A DNA stretch of 64,000 bases from Pelobates cultripes (taxonomy: Eukaryota > Chordata > Amphibia > Anura > Pelobatidae): contig OW240912.1 of NCBI GenBank assembly GCA_933207985.1, positions 73,483,834-73,547,833 on the forward strand, read 5' to 3'. The notes under the pieces are model-generated. The model had not been told where the DNA came from and made no database searches. It saw nothing but the letters and a program-made list of their open reading frames with translations. The position numbers and the translations under genes were made by a program. Shown here one piece after another: positions 20,115 through 30,642 of this stretch. The stretch's first letter is position 1. Each line of letters starts with the position of its first letter.

Positions 20115-20310
20115 TAATAACTGCTTGATCCAAGGATATATCTGACCGCCATTCTGGGGTCAAGAAGGAATTTTTTCCCTAGCTTGTTGCAAATTGGAAG
20201 CGCTTCAAACAGAGTTTTTTCGCCTTCTTTTGGATCAACCGTTTAAACACAAATGTGAGGAAGGCTGAACGCTAGTCTCTTTTCAGCTATGTAACCGTGT
20301 AACCTAGTTG
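20115..20310 (+). mobile_element. LINE 3' end, same family as 15.9-16.4 kb
   Basis: CTGCTTGATCCAAGGA, GGTCAAGAAGGAATTTTTTC, TTTTGGATCAAC, GTGAGGAAGGCTGAAC and TCTCTTTTCAGCTATGTAAC match the reverse complement of 15950-16150 closely. Only the 3' untranslated part is present. Confidence 0.75.
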
Positions 20311-20624
20311 TTGAGCCGCTATACCTGCTTTCACAGTTTCTTGGGGTCCCACATATTTCCCACAGCCACCACGTCCATCTTGCAGCATTGTCGCAGGAAG
20401 TCTCACCTATTTATGCAGTCTATCGTTTACCTTCTCTACCCCACACTTAGTCTACCCTAGATGGCCAACACGTTTACTATACCTTACTTCCCCTTGCACA
20501 ATTAAGAGTGCCGGTTAAAGTGCCGGGCACCTATTGACTCGCTCAGCATTTACCATACAGCTAGGTAATTAAGGTCTTTGTTGTTTGTTTTACGTTTCTG
20601 GCAGATATCTATTTTTACCCTCTT
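20311..20624. other. No gene recognised
   Basis: No supported feature. Confidence 0.4.
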
Positions 20625-21600
20625 TTTTTTTTTTTTTATATAATTCTTTATTTTTGTTGTGCACAGCTTGCATAATAGGTTTTGCTTGCCACAAAAACAG
20701 TAGTACGCGTTACAAAACTATAACATTGCAAACATTGCGGTAGTGGTTCTGCACAATTTTTATATGTTTAAATGTAGGAAGAGCATATGGTAAGATAAAC
20801 AGGTTAGTAGTTAGGTAGAGAACTGTGTGTCTTGCTAGGTGTTACGAGGGTAGGCTGCCACAGGATATCAGCATGTCAAAGATTGGTTGTCAGGCAGCGC
20901 TGTGAAACTAGGGAAGCTTGATTAGTCGTCGTTACTGAACAGGGTCTGCCCAAGTGTTAATAGCAAGTAAGCCTCTGGGCTGCTTAAAATTACGTGAGCT
21001 TCAACATATAGGATTAAACTAAGGCATCACTAAGCTGAAATAAAAGTTTAACAAGGTAACTTTGCTTTCTAGGTTATGAAAGATCAAATATAAACCACAG
21101 GCTTGATATGAACTGTTAGGGTTCCCGTGAGGTTTGTCCCGTTTGCCAGGCAACATAAGGGGTGCAGAGGGAGGCAGTGTTAGCGGTCTTCAACCAATAC
21201 CCCGTGCATGCCATCGTGGACAGTTCATCCCATGTTCGGGTATCTCAGTCCCCCTGTCCAGCGTACGGGAAGTCAGGCTGTGCTGCAAATGCTGTAGGCT
21301 GGTTGGGACACCCTGGGTTGGACGCGGGTCACTTCTCCCTCTCTGGTGGCGGGTTGGTTTCCACACACCACAGTCTTGGTGTCGCTTAGGGGTCGTATCC
21401 TGCTGTGGAGGGGGGTGGCTGGTGGCTCTGTGCCGGCGCTGTCTGCAGCGGTGAGGCCGCGATCTGTATGCATGGTGCTTTAGGGTTTTGCGTTTGAGCA
21501 ATGATTATTTACGGTGGGCTCACCGTCGTGGGTTGTGGTGGCCGTGAGGTGATAATACTTGGTGAGGGCTTCTATTTCAGCCTGGTCCCGTTCTCACGAG
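20625..21600 (-). mobile_element. Possible L1-like 3' end, reverse strand
   Basis: A T run at about 20622-20637 followed by TTCTTTATTTTTG reads on the reverse strand as AATAAAGAA plus poly(A), a typical LINE or processed-RNA 3' end. The upstream (higher-coordinate) 1 kb is non-repetitive and GC-richer, consistent with a retrotransposed insert, but no coding domain is recognised. 21601-21989 holds nothing supported. Confidence 0.35.
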
Positions 21601-21989
21601 TCTCTCCTCCGAGATGAGGTGTTGTGGGCTGCAGGTGTATCTCCACAGGGTAAACCCCCTACTCACCTTCCTCCGTCCCGTACGTATCTTTAGCGATTTC
21701 CATGTCCCCACCTTCCACTCCCTCTATCTCCCTCTATCTCTACTTTTCATTACACCTCATGGATGGGCCCTCTTTTATTACAGGCCTACCAAGACGTCGG
21801 TTCCGGAACACCTCAACTGACTTATTTCCACCATTACTTCCTATACGGCCTTTTTTTTCCCCTCACACAAATAATGTTTTGCTTATATTGAAACTGTCAC
21901 TACTGTACTTTATGTTTAAACTATGCCTCAAAAAAACAAAGATTGACCAAAAACAATATGTTGCTAGAAGCTGCAGGAGTTTCCTGTGT

Positions 21990-22245
21990 GTCAAACTCGT
22001 TTTCCTGGCACTACACTGCCCTGAGGGTGCCCCCCACCCTCATGGCCCCCCTCCCGCCGGGCTCTAGGGGGAGGAAGGGGATAAACACTTACCTTTCTCC
22101 AGCGCCGGGCTCCCTCGGATCTGGGGACTCTCCTCCTCGGCTGAATGCGCATGCACGGCAAGAGCCTCGCGCGCATTCAGTCACTCCATAGGAAATCATT
22201 CTCAATGCTTTCCTATGGACGCTGGCGTCTTCTCACTGTGAAAAT
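21990..22245 (+). mobile_element. T2-type palindromic MITE, one arm only
   Basis: CCCTCCCGCCGGGCTCTAGG, ACACTTACCTTTCTCCAGCG, GGCTGAATGCGCATGCACGG and CAATGCTTTCCTATGGACGC correspond to the right arm of the element at 29721-30642. The other arm and both ends are missing. Confidence 0.65.
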
Positions 22246-22321
22246 CAGTATCAACACTACACTGCACTGACTAAAACGATCAGGAAGGAGTGGAGAGAAG
22301 AATGACATATCTCATGGATCT

Positions 22322-23382
22322 TGTAACGGACCGTTTTGCACACAAGGGGTAAAAACCGTTTAGGCGATCGGCCCCCTTTCCAGAGATCCAGGCACAGCTA
22401 CTGCAGAACACCAAACTCCCAAACTGGATACAAAATAGCACTCCAACTCCCGAATTGGAACCTCCCAAATAGCTGCTAGCAGACGAACAGGAAAAGCAGC
22501 TTACACTCCTGGCAATCAGTCTCTAACAGCATACAGTGAATCCCCCCAAGAACGAGACAAGGCTCTGTGTTGAGGGTCAAGCAGTGGTCTGAGGTGCTGG
22601 CACACCCAGCCTGGTTTTTATTACAGTCTTGCAAATACAGGACCGCCCACAGGGAGGTATAAAACAACCAATCACATCACAGTTACATCCCACATATTCC
22701 CTCCCCTTATCCTGAGAGGAAACTCAATTATACATACAGTTAAAACATACTTTCTACCCAACTTTCATAACTCTAAAACCATACATCACATTCACATAAA
22801 ATTACATATGCACAATCAATCCATTCAGGGGAACAACATATTCAAAAATGGCACAAATCAGACAAGGGGTTCAAAAGTTAGTAAAAAGTCCTTTGTGACT
22901 AAATGAAGCATGGCTTTCTGGCCCAAACCAGTTTCAGAGTCTTCTATCCTGGAGATAAGTAATTCAATTATCTCCCAGGACAGACACAAGACTCCATTAA
23001 GCACATGGTTGCAAAAGACACAAAACACTTTAAAATACATAAAGTCACCTTTTATACATAAAACACAGACATTTCACATATCCCCAGATAGCTCAGGTCT
23101 GAGCGCACATTATTAAGTGAATGGCGCTCAGACCACACGAATACAGTTTAATCGCCATGGAGCCAAAGTCTTTACAGTCAGTTTCATACAAATGGGCTCC
23201 ATGGGATTCCTATCTGGGGTATAACATATTCAAACAAATCTACTGAACCCCAGGCAGAAAAGCACGAATACAGCTTTTCTGCAGGCAAAAATAAATTCTT
23301 TTAAAATGGGGCCATAGTCCAAAGGCAGCAGGCGAGCAACCAGGCTTCTCCAATGCAATGTGGCGAGATTGGTCTCGTCACA
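22322..23382 (-). repeat. 3' LTR
   Basis: TG...CA-bounded. On the reverse strand it carries TATAAAAGG (23048-23056) and, about 430 bp further on, AATAAA (near 22616-22621), a sensible U3-R arrangement. The reading frame of the internal ORF runs into it and stops at 23230. Confidence 0.9.
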
Positions 23383-24621
23383 TCTCTCCCCTTTTCCAAA
23401 CAGACTAACAGGGTATTTGACCTCCTGCCGGTCAGTGCCCTTGTTAGTCCAGCAGCCCACCCACAACAAATAATCAACAGCACAGCCCACCCACAATAAA
23501 TGGTTACTACACCTGGGTAAAGGAGAAGCTTGTCCATGTCCAGGTGCCTCACCACGGCTGTGCTGGGTACGGGTACGCTGACTTGGTGGGTTGCTGCGTG
23601 GGCAGAGACCAGCTGCACTCTGCCCTGTTGCCAGCGCTACTGGGAGGGTAGCCTGGTGGAAGCCTGGTTGTTGGAGGGGGAGACCGACTGTCTCCCCTTT
23701 AAATACACCGCTCTGCTGCTGCTGCTGGAGACTGATTGTCTCCCCTTTAGATGCACAGTCCTGCTGCTGGAGACCGACCGTCTCCCCTTTAGCTGCACAG
23801 TCCTGCTGCTGGAGACCGACCGTCTCCCCTTTGGTTACCCATCTCTGCTGCTGGAGGGGGAGACCGATTGTCTCCCCTTTGGCTAAACAGCCCTGTCGCT
23901 GGGGGGCAGGACCGACCGTCTCTACCCCCTGTGCTGGCAGTGTAGAGACTACGGTCCCATCTGCACGGTTGTGGGGCTTACTGTCTCCCCTTTGTACATT
24001 AAGCTGCCGCTGGGGAGAGGGGGTAACAAGCTCCTCTCCCATACATACTTCCAGCTGCGGGGGAGGGAGACCGACTGTCTCTGCTCCCAATACAGAGTCC
24101 TGCTGCTGGGGAAAGGAGACTGGGCTCTCTATCCCCGGTAGGACACTCTGCCGCTGGGGAATGGAGACGGGGCTCCCAATTCCCAATGATCTGTGCTGCC
24201 GCTGGGGAATGGAGACTGGGCTCCCAATTCCCAAAGCATCATACTGCCGCTGGGGAATGGAGACTGGGCTCCCAATTCCCAAAACATCACGCTGCCGCTG
24301 GGGAGGGAGGACACTGCTCTCCTCTCCCTGGACTTCACACTGCCTTCCCGGCATATCACTTGGCTGCTGGGGGGCAGGAACAACTACCTCTGCCCCCTGT
24401 AACTCAGCCTGCCGCTGGGGAGGGAGGACACTACTCTCCTCTCCCTGCACTTCACACTGCCTTCCCGGCATATCACTCTGCTGCTGGGGGGCAGGAACAA
24501 CTACCTCTGCCCCCTGTAACTCAGCATGCCGCTGGGGAGGGAGGGAGGACGCTGCTCTCCTCTCCCTGCACTTTACGCTGCCTTCCCGGCATATCACTCT
24601 GCTGCTGGGGGGCAGGAACAA
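23230..24621 (-). pseudogene. LTR-element ORF, C-terminal repeat part (frameshifted)
   Basis: This frame continues the upstream ORF after the 4-bp insertion near 24540. It is P/Q/E/V-rich and built of three nested repeat types: a 39-residue unit around LQGAEVVVPAPQQ..PPQRQ, a 17-residue unit around LGIGSPVSIPQRQ, and a 14-residue unit around KGETVGLQQQDCA. The last 50 or so residues run across the polypurine tract into the 3' LTR. No protease, reverse transcriptase or integrase motif is visible. The ATG I can see at 24621 is internal, so this is better read as the broken second half of one gene of about 740 codons. Confidence 0.6.
23383..23397 (-). other. Polypurine tract
   Basis: The reverse strand reads GGAAAAGGGGAGAGA, directly upstream of the 3' LTR, as needed for plus-strand priming. 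Confidence 0.75.
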
Positions 24622-25471
24622 CTACCTCTGCCCCCTGTAACTCAGCCTGCAGCTGGGGAGGGAGGATACTGCTCTCCTCTCCCTGCACTTTACACTGCCG
24701 CTGGGGAATGGAGACTGGGCTCCCAATTCCCAATAAATCACGCGGCCGCTGGGGAATGGAGACTGGGCTCCCAATTCCCTTCAGGACCGGTGGAGAGACC
24801 TCGGTCCCATCTCTACCGGCCACCTGGGGTTCTTCCCAGTAAAACTGTACCATCTCGTCCCCTCTGAATGGGTCTGGCTCTGGGTCTGTCATGCTGCTCT
24901 CCCTCTGCGCCTTCTCACTGGATTGGAACAGCTGCTGGTAGCCCTGTTCTAGCTCCATCTCCCGGGTTACCAGGTGGACCAGGTCTTGCTCAATTTCGTG
25001 AGTGTCGTCCCAGTCATACCTGCTCTCCCTCCACTCCAAGAGATCACTGAACCGGGCTTGTGTAGGGCTCCCAAATTCGAGCTCTGAAAATGACTCCCAT
25101 AACAAGCCAGGACCATCATACTCCTCTCCCTCTGGCTTGTCATGCTCGGCTGTCCAGGGTAGGTACTGTGCCCCATACCACCAGAGCGCCTGGTAGGCAT
25201 CTTCCAGCCAAATCTCCTGCCATACCCGGTGCTCCAATTCCTTCACCCATTCATCCAGGGGCTGTTCTCCCAGGAAGTGCATCCGCAGGGCTACTCGCTT
25301 CTGCAACCGCTGGTCTTCCTTGGGGAGTCTCTTGCCCCGCTGGTACTCCACAATACCCAGTGCCTGGTACCAGATGCCTTTACGGACTGCATCTCGGTCA
25401 TCCATGGTACCCTCGTCATACTCCACTGCTGGTTCCATGCTGGTGCTGTCAGGGTCGCTGTACTGGGACAT
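24521..25471 (-). CDS. LTR-element ORF, N-terminal part (gag-position protein)
   Basis: A 316-residue frame starting 91 bp inside the 5' LTR, where gag would lie. The first 190 residues are acidic and aromatic-rich with many W, Y and E residues (EWVKELEHRVWQEIW and LLWESFSELEF are typical stretches). I recognise no zinc knuckle or known gag fold. From about residue 225 it becomes a tandem-repeat protein with GIGSPVSIPQRQ and QGAEVVVPAPQQQSDMPGRQ units. It ends at an extra 4 bp in a GGGA run (24536-24550); sister repeat units lack this insertion. The function is unknown; a structural or packaging role is only a guess from position. Confidence 0.6.
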   Translation of the reverse strand: MSQYSDPDSTSMEPAVEYDEGTMDDRDAVRKGIWYQALGIVEYQRGKRLPKEDQRLQKRVALRMHFLGEQPLDEWVKELEHRVWQEIWLEDAYQALWWYGAQYLPWTAEHDKPEGEEYDGPGLLWESFSELEFGSPTQARFSDLLEWRESRYDWDDTHEIEQDLVHLVTREMELEQGYQQLFQSSEKAQRESSMTDPEPDPFRGDEMVQFYWEEPQVAGRDGTEVSPPVLKGIGSPVSIPQRPRDLLGIGSPVSIPQRQCKVQGEESSILPPQLQAELQGAEVVVPAPQQQSDMPGRQRKVQGEESSVLPPSPAAC

Positions 25472-25539
25472 GCGTTGCCCTCAAATTGTAAAATCCAAAG
25501 AAATGGTGTCTCCTGTAGCTGTCCTTCTGGCTGTAGGAA

Positions 25540-25560
25540 CGATCCCGCCGCTTGCCACCA
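25540..25560 (-). other. Primer-binding site
   Basis: The reverse strand reads TGGTGGCAAGCGGCGGGATC, starting with the TGG expected opposite a tRNA CCA end, immediately 3' of the 5' LTR. The tRNA was not identified. Confidence 0.65.
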
Positions 25561-25562
25561 AT

Positions 25563-26634
25563 TGTAACGGACCGCTTTGCACACAAGGGGTAAAAACCGT
25601 TTAGGCGATCGGCCCCCTTTCCAGAGATGCAGGCACAGCTACTGCAGAACACCAAAACTCACGAACTGGATACAAAATAGCACTCCAACTCCTGAACTGG
25701 AACCTCCCAAATAGCTGCTAGCAGATGAACAGGAAAAGCAGACGAACAGCTTACACTCCTGGCAATCAGTCTCTAACAGCATACAGTGAATCCCCCCAAG
25801 AACGAGACAAGGCTCCGTGTTGAGGGTCAAGCAGTGGTCTGAGGTGCTGGCACACCCAGCCTGGTTTTTTTTATTACAGTCTTGCAAATACAGGACCGCC
25901 CACAGGGAGGTATAAAACAACCAATCATATCACAGTTACATCCCACATATTCCCTCCCCTTATCCTGAGAGGAAACTCAATTATACATACAGTTAAAACA
26001 TACTTTCTACCCAACTTTCATAACTCTAAAACCATACATCACATTCACATAAAATTACATATGCACAATCAATCCATTCAGGGGAACAACATATTCAAAA
26101 TGGCACAAATCAGACAAGGGGTTCAAAAGTTAGTAAAAAGTCCTTTGTGACTAAATGAAGCATGGCTTTCTGGCCCAAACCAGTTTCAGAGTCTTCTATC
26201 CTGAGATAAGTAATTCAATTATCTCCCAGGATAGACACAAGACTCCATTAAGCACATGGTTGCAAAAAGACACAAAACACTTTAAAATACATAAAGTCAC
26301 ATTTATTACATAAAACACAGACATGTAACATATCCCCAGATAGCTCAGGTCCGAGCGCACATTATTAAGCGAATGGCGCTCAGACCACACGAATACAGTT
26401 TAATCGCCATGGAGCCAAAGTCTTTACAGTCAGTTTCATACAAATGGGCTCCATGGGATTCCTATCTGGGGTATAACACATTCAAACAAATCTACTGAAC
26501 CCCAGGCAGAAAAGCACGAATACAGCTTTTCTGCAGGCAAAAATAAATTCTTTTAAAATGGGGCCATAGTCCAAAGGCAGCAGGCGAGCAACCAGGCTTC
26601 TCCAATGCAATGTGGCGAGATTGGTCTCGTCACA
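25563..26634 (-). repeat. 5' LTR
   Basis: Nearly identical to the 3' LTR, with scattered substitutions and a small insertion near 25741-25748. The TATAAAAGG of the other LTR is altered here (plus-strand CACATTTATTACAT near 26299-26312). The copy that should drive transcription has thus lost its best TATA match. Confidence 0.9.
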
Positions 26635-26639
26635 GATCT

Positions 26640-27283
26640 CAAGTCAAGTAAAGCCAATAACACGGCTACTGCCGTCAGCTCATGTGCTCTAGGGCAACAG
26701 GTCCAGTGCCAAATTTAGCTGATCCCTTTACGTGGCGGAATAGGTGGATGGGTAGTAATGTCCAAGTGAGTGGCTACAAAGTACAGCCAGGGCAGGGGCA
26801 GGACCCAGGCCCTCTCGTGAGAGCCTGCATCATCAGTCCATGGACAGGGGCACATCTAGGGACCAATTCCTCCCCCTCCATCCGGGGCGAACAGACGATC
26901 CAGATGTTGCGAGCCGGCGGCATGTGACTTGTGTGGTTGACGCAATGAGGCTGCGCCTTTGGGAGCTCACAGCCCAGGTGGGCGTGCATCAGAGTGTGGT
27001 CGCTTGCAAGACAGGGTCACCTAGAGAAGACCCATTCTCCCTCGGCAGCATCCTTCACATCTGTTCTTCCAGCCACTCAAGACGAGACGGTCTCTTGTCG
27101 CTCATTTGTACGTGCCCAGAATTTCTGGAACATGTCCTCCAGTCATCTGGAGCTCTCTGCAGTACAAGGCTAAATAGGCCCCTGGTACGAGGCCCTATTT
27201 AGCTTTGTACTGCAGAGAACAAAAGATGGATTTTTTCCCACAAGTAAGTAGCTCATTTAGCAGATATTTGGCTGTTAGAGTAG
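26640..27283. other. No gene recognised
   Basis: GC-richer sequence continuing the pre-insertion locus of the LTR element. A short hairpin, TGCAGTACAAGGCTAAATAG versus CTATTTAGCTTTGTACTGCA, lies at about 27158-27226. Confidence 0.4.
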
Positions 27284-27460
27284 GACCTGCCAAAGATGGG
27301 GTACATTGACGTTGTGGCAGGCTTATGCAAAGTATGATCATATAATGTAACTAAACCCCCATTATTTTTTGCCTAGATTAGGTGTTTAAAAAAAAAAAAA
27401 AAAAAAACTAATAAAATTTGTCAGCACCAAAGTTGCTGTTTAGTGGATTAATGAGTGCGC
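27284..27460 (+). repeat. Unclassified interspersed repeat, copy 1
   Basis: GTACATTGACG, GCAAAGTATGATCATATAAT, GTAACTAAA and a T/A-rich part followed by TTTGTCAGC match 31206-31340. The family is unknown to me. 27461-28382 holds nothing further recognised. Confidence 0.55.
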
Positions 27461-28382
27461 TGGATTTTCATTTTTATTGGACTTTCAGATCCAGCCAACC
27501 TGGCACCGTGGTGGTAGATAAGGAAGGAAGACAGCAGTGGTGGTGGAAGTGGAAATACCGAGTGACTTTAACATCAGAAAGAAGGAACATGAGACGGTGG
27601 ACAAATACCAAGGAAAGAAAAGGATGTGGAAAGTAAAGGCAATAGTAGTCCCAGTATGATGGGTTCACTGGGGGCTGTGACTCTCAATTTGGGGGAGTGA
27701 TTTCAACAGATTCCAGGTGGGACATTTGAGATCGCTTTTCAGAAGAGTGCAGTTCTAGGAACAGCTAATATACCTCGCAGAACCCTCAGAATCCTAGCGC
27801 TCTAGTAGGTGATTCAAGAATGAGGAAGATATACACATTTCTTTTACAAATGTGCTTTGATAACAGTTAGTACAATAACTATGTTTTTTATGTAAATAAA
27901 TAATCATTGCTCAATCTATAGTAACGCTCTTGTTGTTGATAAATTTATGTCACATGTTCATGTATTTTTTAAAGTATTTTTTAAAGTATTTTTTAGATAT
28001 TCACTGAAAACAACTGCTGTACTATTTAAAAATCTTCCTAACTTGAGAATAAAGCATGTTTTGGCCCCATTGCATGAGATTTTATTGCTTCAGTTTGTAC
28101 TAGGTTTTCAAATCTGGTGTTTTACTGCTGTGTTCTCTGCTGTAGTGTAAATAAAGATAACCCTCAAGAAAACTGGAAAAGCAGGTTTTCACGGAGAGCA
28201 GCTTTAAAGAAATGTATCACACATTGCAGCTGTAATGTTCTTGGAAGCCTGGAAATATGAACTGCCCACATTCCGCTCCTAGACATGTGGCAAAACATTA
28301 TTTCAAATTTTAAGCCAACAGAGCTGAAATGAAAATCTGAAACTGACTTTGAATTCACCCCAAATTCCTGGCAATTTACACC

Positions 28383-28982
28383 TTAAAGGATCACTATAGG
28401 GTCAGGAACACAAACATGTATTCTGACCCTATAGTGTTAAAACCACCATCTGGCCCCCCTGGGCCCCTCATGCCTCCATAAATATAGTAAAAATCTTACT
28501 GTATTCAAGCCTGAAGCTGTAACTCTGCATGCTGTTTGCCTCAGAATAAAAAGCTGTCTGCTGACATTATCAGAAGTGGTGGCCAGATCCAATCACAATG
28601 CTTCCCCATAGGATTGGCTGAGACTGACAAAGAGGCAGATCAGGGGCAGAGCCAGCATGATTCAAACACAGCCCTGGCCAATCAGCATCTCCTCATAGAG
28701 ATTAATTGAATCAATGAATCTCTATGAGGAAAGTTCAGTGTCTGCATGCAGAGGGAGGAGATACTAAATGTTTGGATGCATTTTAGGCAGCCATGACCCA
28801 GGAAGGATCTCTAACAGCCATCCGAGGAGTGGCCAGTGAAGTTATCACTAGGCTGTAATGTAAACATGGCATTTTCTCTCAAAAGACAGTGCTTACGGCA
28901 AAAAGCCTGAAGGTAATGATTCTACACACCAGAACAAATTCAATAAGCTGTAGTTGTTCTGGTGACTATAGTGTCCCTTTAA
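28383..28982 (+). mobile_element. T2/Kolobok-type MITE, complete
   Basis: The ends TTAAAGGATCACTATAGGGT and ACTATAGTGTCCCTTTAA are inverted, with TTAA at both edges. TTAAAGGRR termini and a TTAA target define the T2 MITE family described in Xenopus (Kolobok superfamily). 600 bp, non-coding. It is the reference copy for the fragments at 0.5, 8.4, 33, 42 and 54 kb. Confidence 0.85.
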
Positions 28983-29075
28983 TAAATAAACTTTCATTAC
29001 AAGTATCAGGTGCATTATTGTTCAATTCATCCTGTTTCATTATTCCAGCAATTACCAGAACATTTATCATTATCA

Positions 29076-29242
29076 GAGTTATTCACTAAAGTGAGAATTC
29101 AAAGTGAATTTCAAATTCAAGGTTTAAACAGCCGAACTGGAAACATTCTCTAAGACAGCTATGCTTACAGCTTGGCTACTCTGCCCTTAAATTTGAAATT
29201 CAATTTGCTTTCACCTTGAATTCTCACTTTGGCGAATAACCC
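29076..29242. mobile_element. Short MITE with TTATTCACTAAAG ends, copy 2
   Basis: GAGTTATTCACTAAAGTGAG and CTCACTTTGGCGAATAACCC are inverted ends, and an inner AAGTGAATTTCAAATTCAAG pairs with TTGAAATTCAATTTGCTTTC. Same family as 4578-4720. 29243-29720 has nothing else supported. Confidence 0.75.
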
Positions 29243-29720
29243 AGTAAGTATTATAAGTATATCCAATCACTTATATGATCGATGGATTCATCAGGAACCA
29301 TTTTACTGCATCTCTCTAGCTGCACATGTCAGAGTCCTCAGGTTGTAGCAAAAGACTTCCCACTGTAGTTTTAGCGCACAGTTTGCATGTTTTATGTTTC
29401 TTGTGTCAGTGTTTAGGCCTGTTAACCCAGACAGAAAGGTATCAGTACTTTCCAGAGATTTATAGTTTTTATCTACTTTTCCAACATTCAATTTTTCTTT
29501 CAGATTTTCACTAATTTCTGTGTATTCTATTCCTATGTTATGGTGTAAGCTATATTCAAGTTATAGTTTTTCAAATGAAAGAATGGAATAGCCATGAAAG
29601 AAATTATCCCTGTGCGTCATAGAGCGGCTGGGCCAAAGATTTATGGCTATAGTAGTCAAATGGTCAGTTAATATTGAAATAGGCATAGCTCTATAAAAAC
29701 CTGAGCTCAAAACTTTATTC

Positions 29721-30642
29721 TTAAAGACAATATCCTAGGCCTTAGGCACCCAGACCACTTCAACTTAATAGAGTGGTCTGGGTGCCAGGTCCCTCTAGAA
29801 TTAATCCTTTCTGCTGTAAACATAGCAGTTTTAGAGAAACTGCTATGTTTACAATAGGGTTAATCCAGCCTCTAGTGGCTGTCTCATTGACAGCCGCTAG
29901 AGGTGCTTCCGCGCTTCTCACTGTGATTTTCACAGTGAGAAGATGCCAGCGTCCATAGGAAAGCATTGAGAATGCTTTCCTATGAGACTGGCTGAATGCG
30001 CGTGCAGCTCATGCGCATTTAGCCGATGACGGGAAAGGAGGAAGAGAGTCCCCAGCGCTGAGGGAGCCTGGCGCTGGAAAAAAGGTAAGGGATAAACCCC
30101 TTCCTCACCCTAGAGCCCTGCGGGAGGGGGACCCAGAGGGTGACGGGGACCCAAGGACCCTATAGAGCCAGGAAAACATACTCTTTAGGTGTGGTTCTGG
30201 TAGATAAAAACATGGTGGTGGTTTTAGGCCTTTTTTCGAATTAAGCCCCCACCCTCAGGGTCCCCCTCCCGCCCGGCTCTTGAAGGGGGAAAGGGGTAAA
30301 AACTTACCTTTTTCCAGTGCTGGGCGGGGAGCTCTCATCCTCCGTTCCTCCCCGTCGGCTGAATGCGCACGCGCGGCAAGAGCTGCGCGTGCATTCAGCC
30401 GGTCACATTGGAAAGCATTATCAATGCTTTCCTATGGACGCTTGCTTGCTCTCACTGTGATTTTCAAAGTGAGAATCACGCAAGCGCCTCTAGCGGCTGT
30501 CAATTAGACAGCCGCTAGAGGCTTTGGGGGAAGGCTTAACCCATTCATAAACATAGCAGTTTCTCTGAAACTGCTATGTTTATAAAAGAATGGGTTAACC
30601 CTAGAAGCTGAAGTGGTCTGGGTGCCTAGAGTGGTCCTTTAA
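29721..30642. mobile_element. T2-type MITE, 922-bp full palindrome
   Basis: TTAA at 29721-29724 and 30639-30642. Most of the element is one long inverted repeat: CACCCAGACCACTTCA, ACTGCTATGTTTA, GACAGCCGCTAGAGG, AAAGCATTGAGAATGCTTTC and GGCTGAATGCGCGTGC each occur in both arms. Each arm also carries a donor-like site, AAAG|GTAAGG near 30083 and, on the reverse strand, AAAG|GTAAGT near 30310. Non-coding. Confidence 0.85.

Larger units (their letters stand above)
22322..26634 (-). mobile_element. Complete LTR retrotransposon without pol
   Basis: Two long terminal repeats of about 1.06-1.07 kb, both TGTAACGG...CGTCACA, are flanked by the perfect 5-bp duplication GATCT (22317-22321 and 26635-26639). 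The 2.18-kb interior has a primer-binding-like TGGTGGCAAGCGGCGGGATC two bases inside the 26-kb LTR and a polypurine tract GGAAAAGGGGAGAGA against the 23-kb LTR. Transcription therefore runs on the reverse strand. I see no reverse transcriptase, integrase or protease, so mobility would depend on another element. The LTRs differ only at scattered sites, suggesting a fairly recent insertion. Confidence 0.93.

Noticed and set aside
23591..24842. Forward-strand frames of up to 349 residues across the LTR element interior
   Set aside because: They are antisense shadows of the repeat-built reverse-strand ORF; LTR, PBS and PPT polarity fix the coding strand as reverse.
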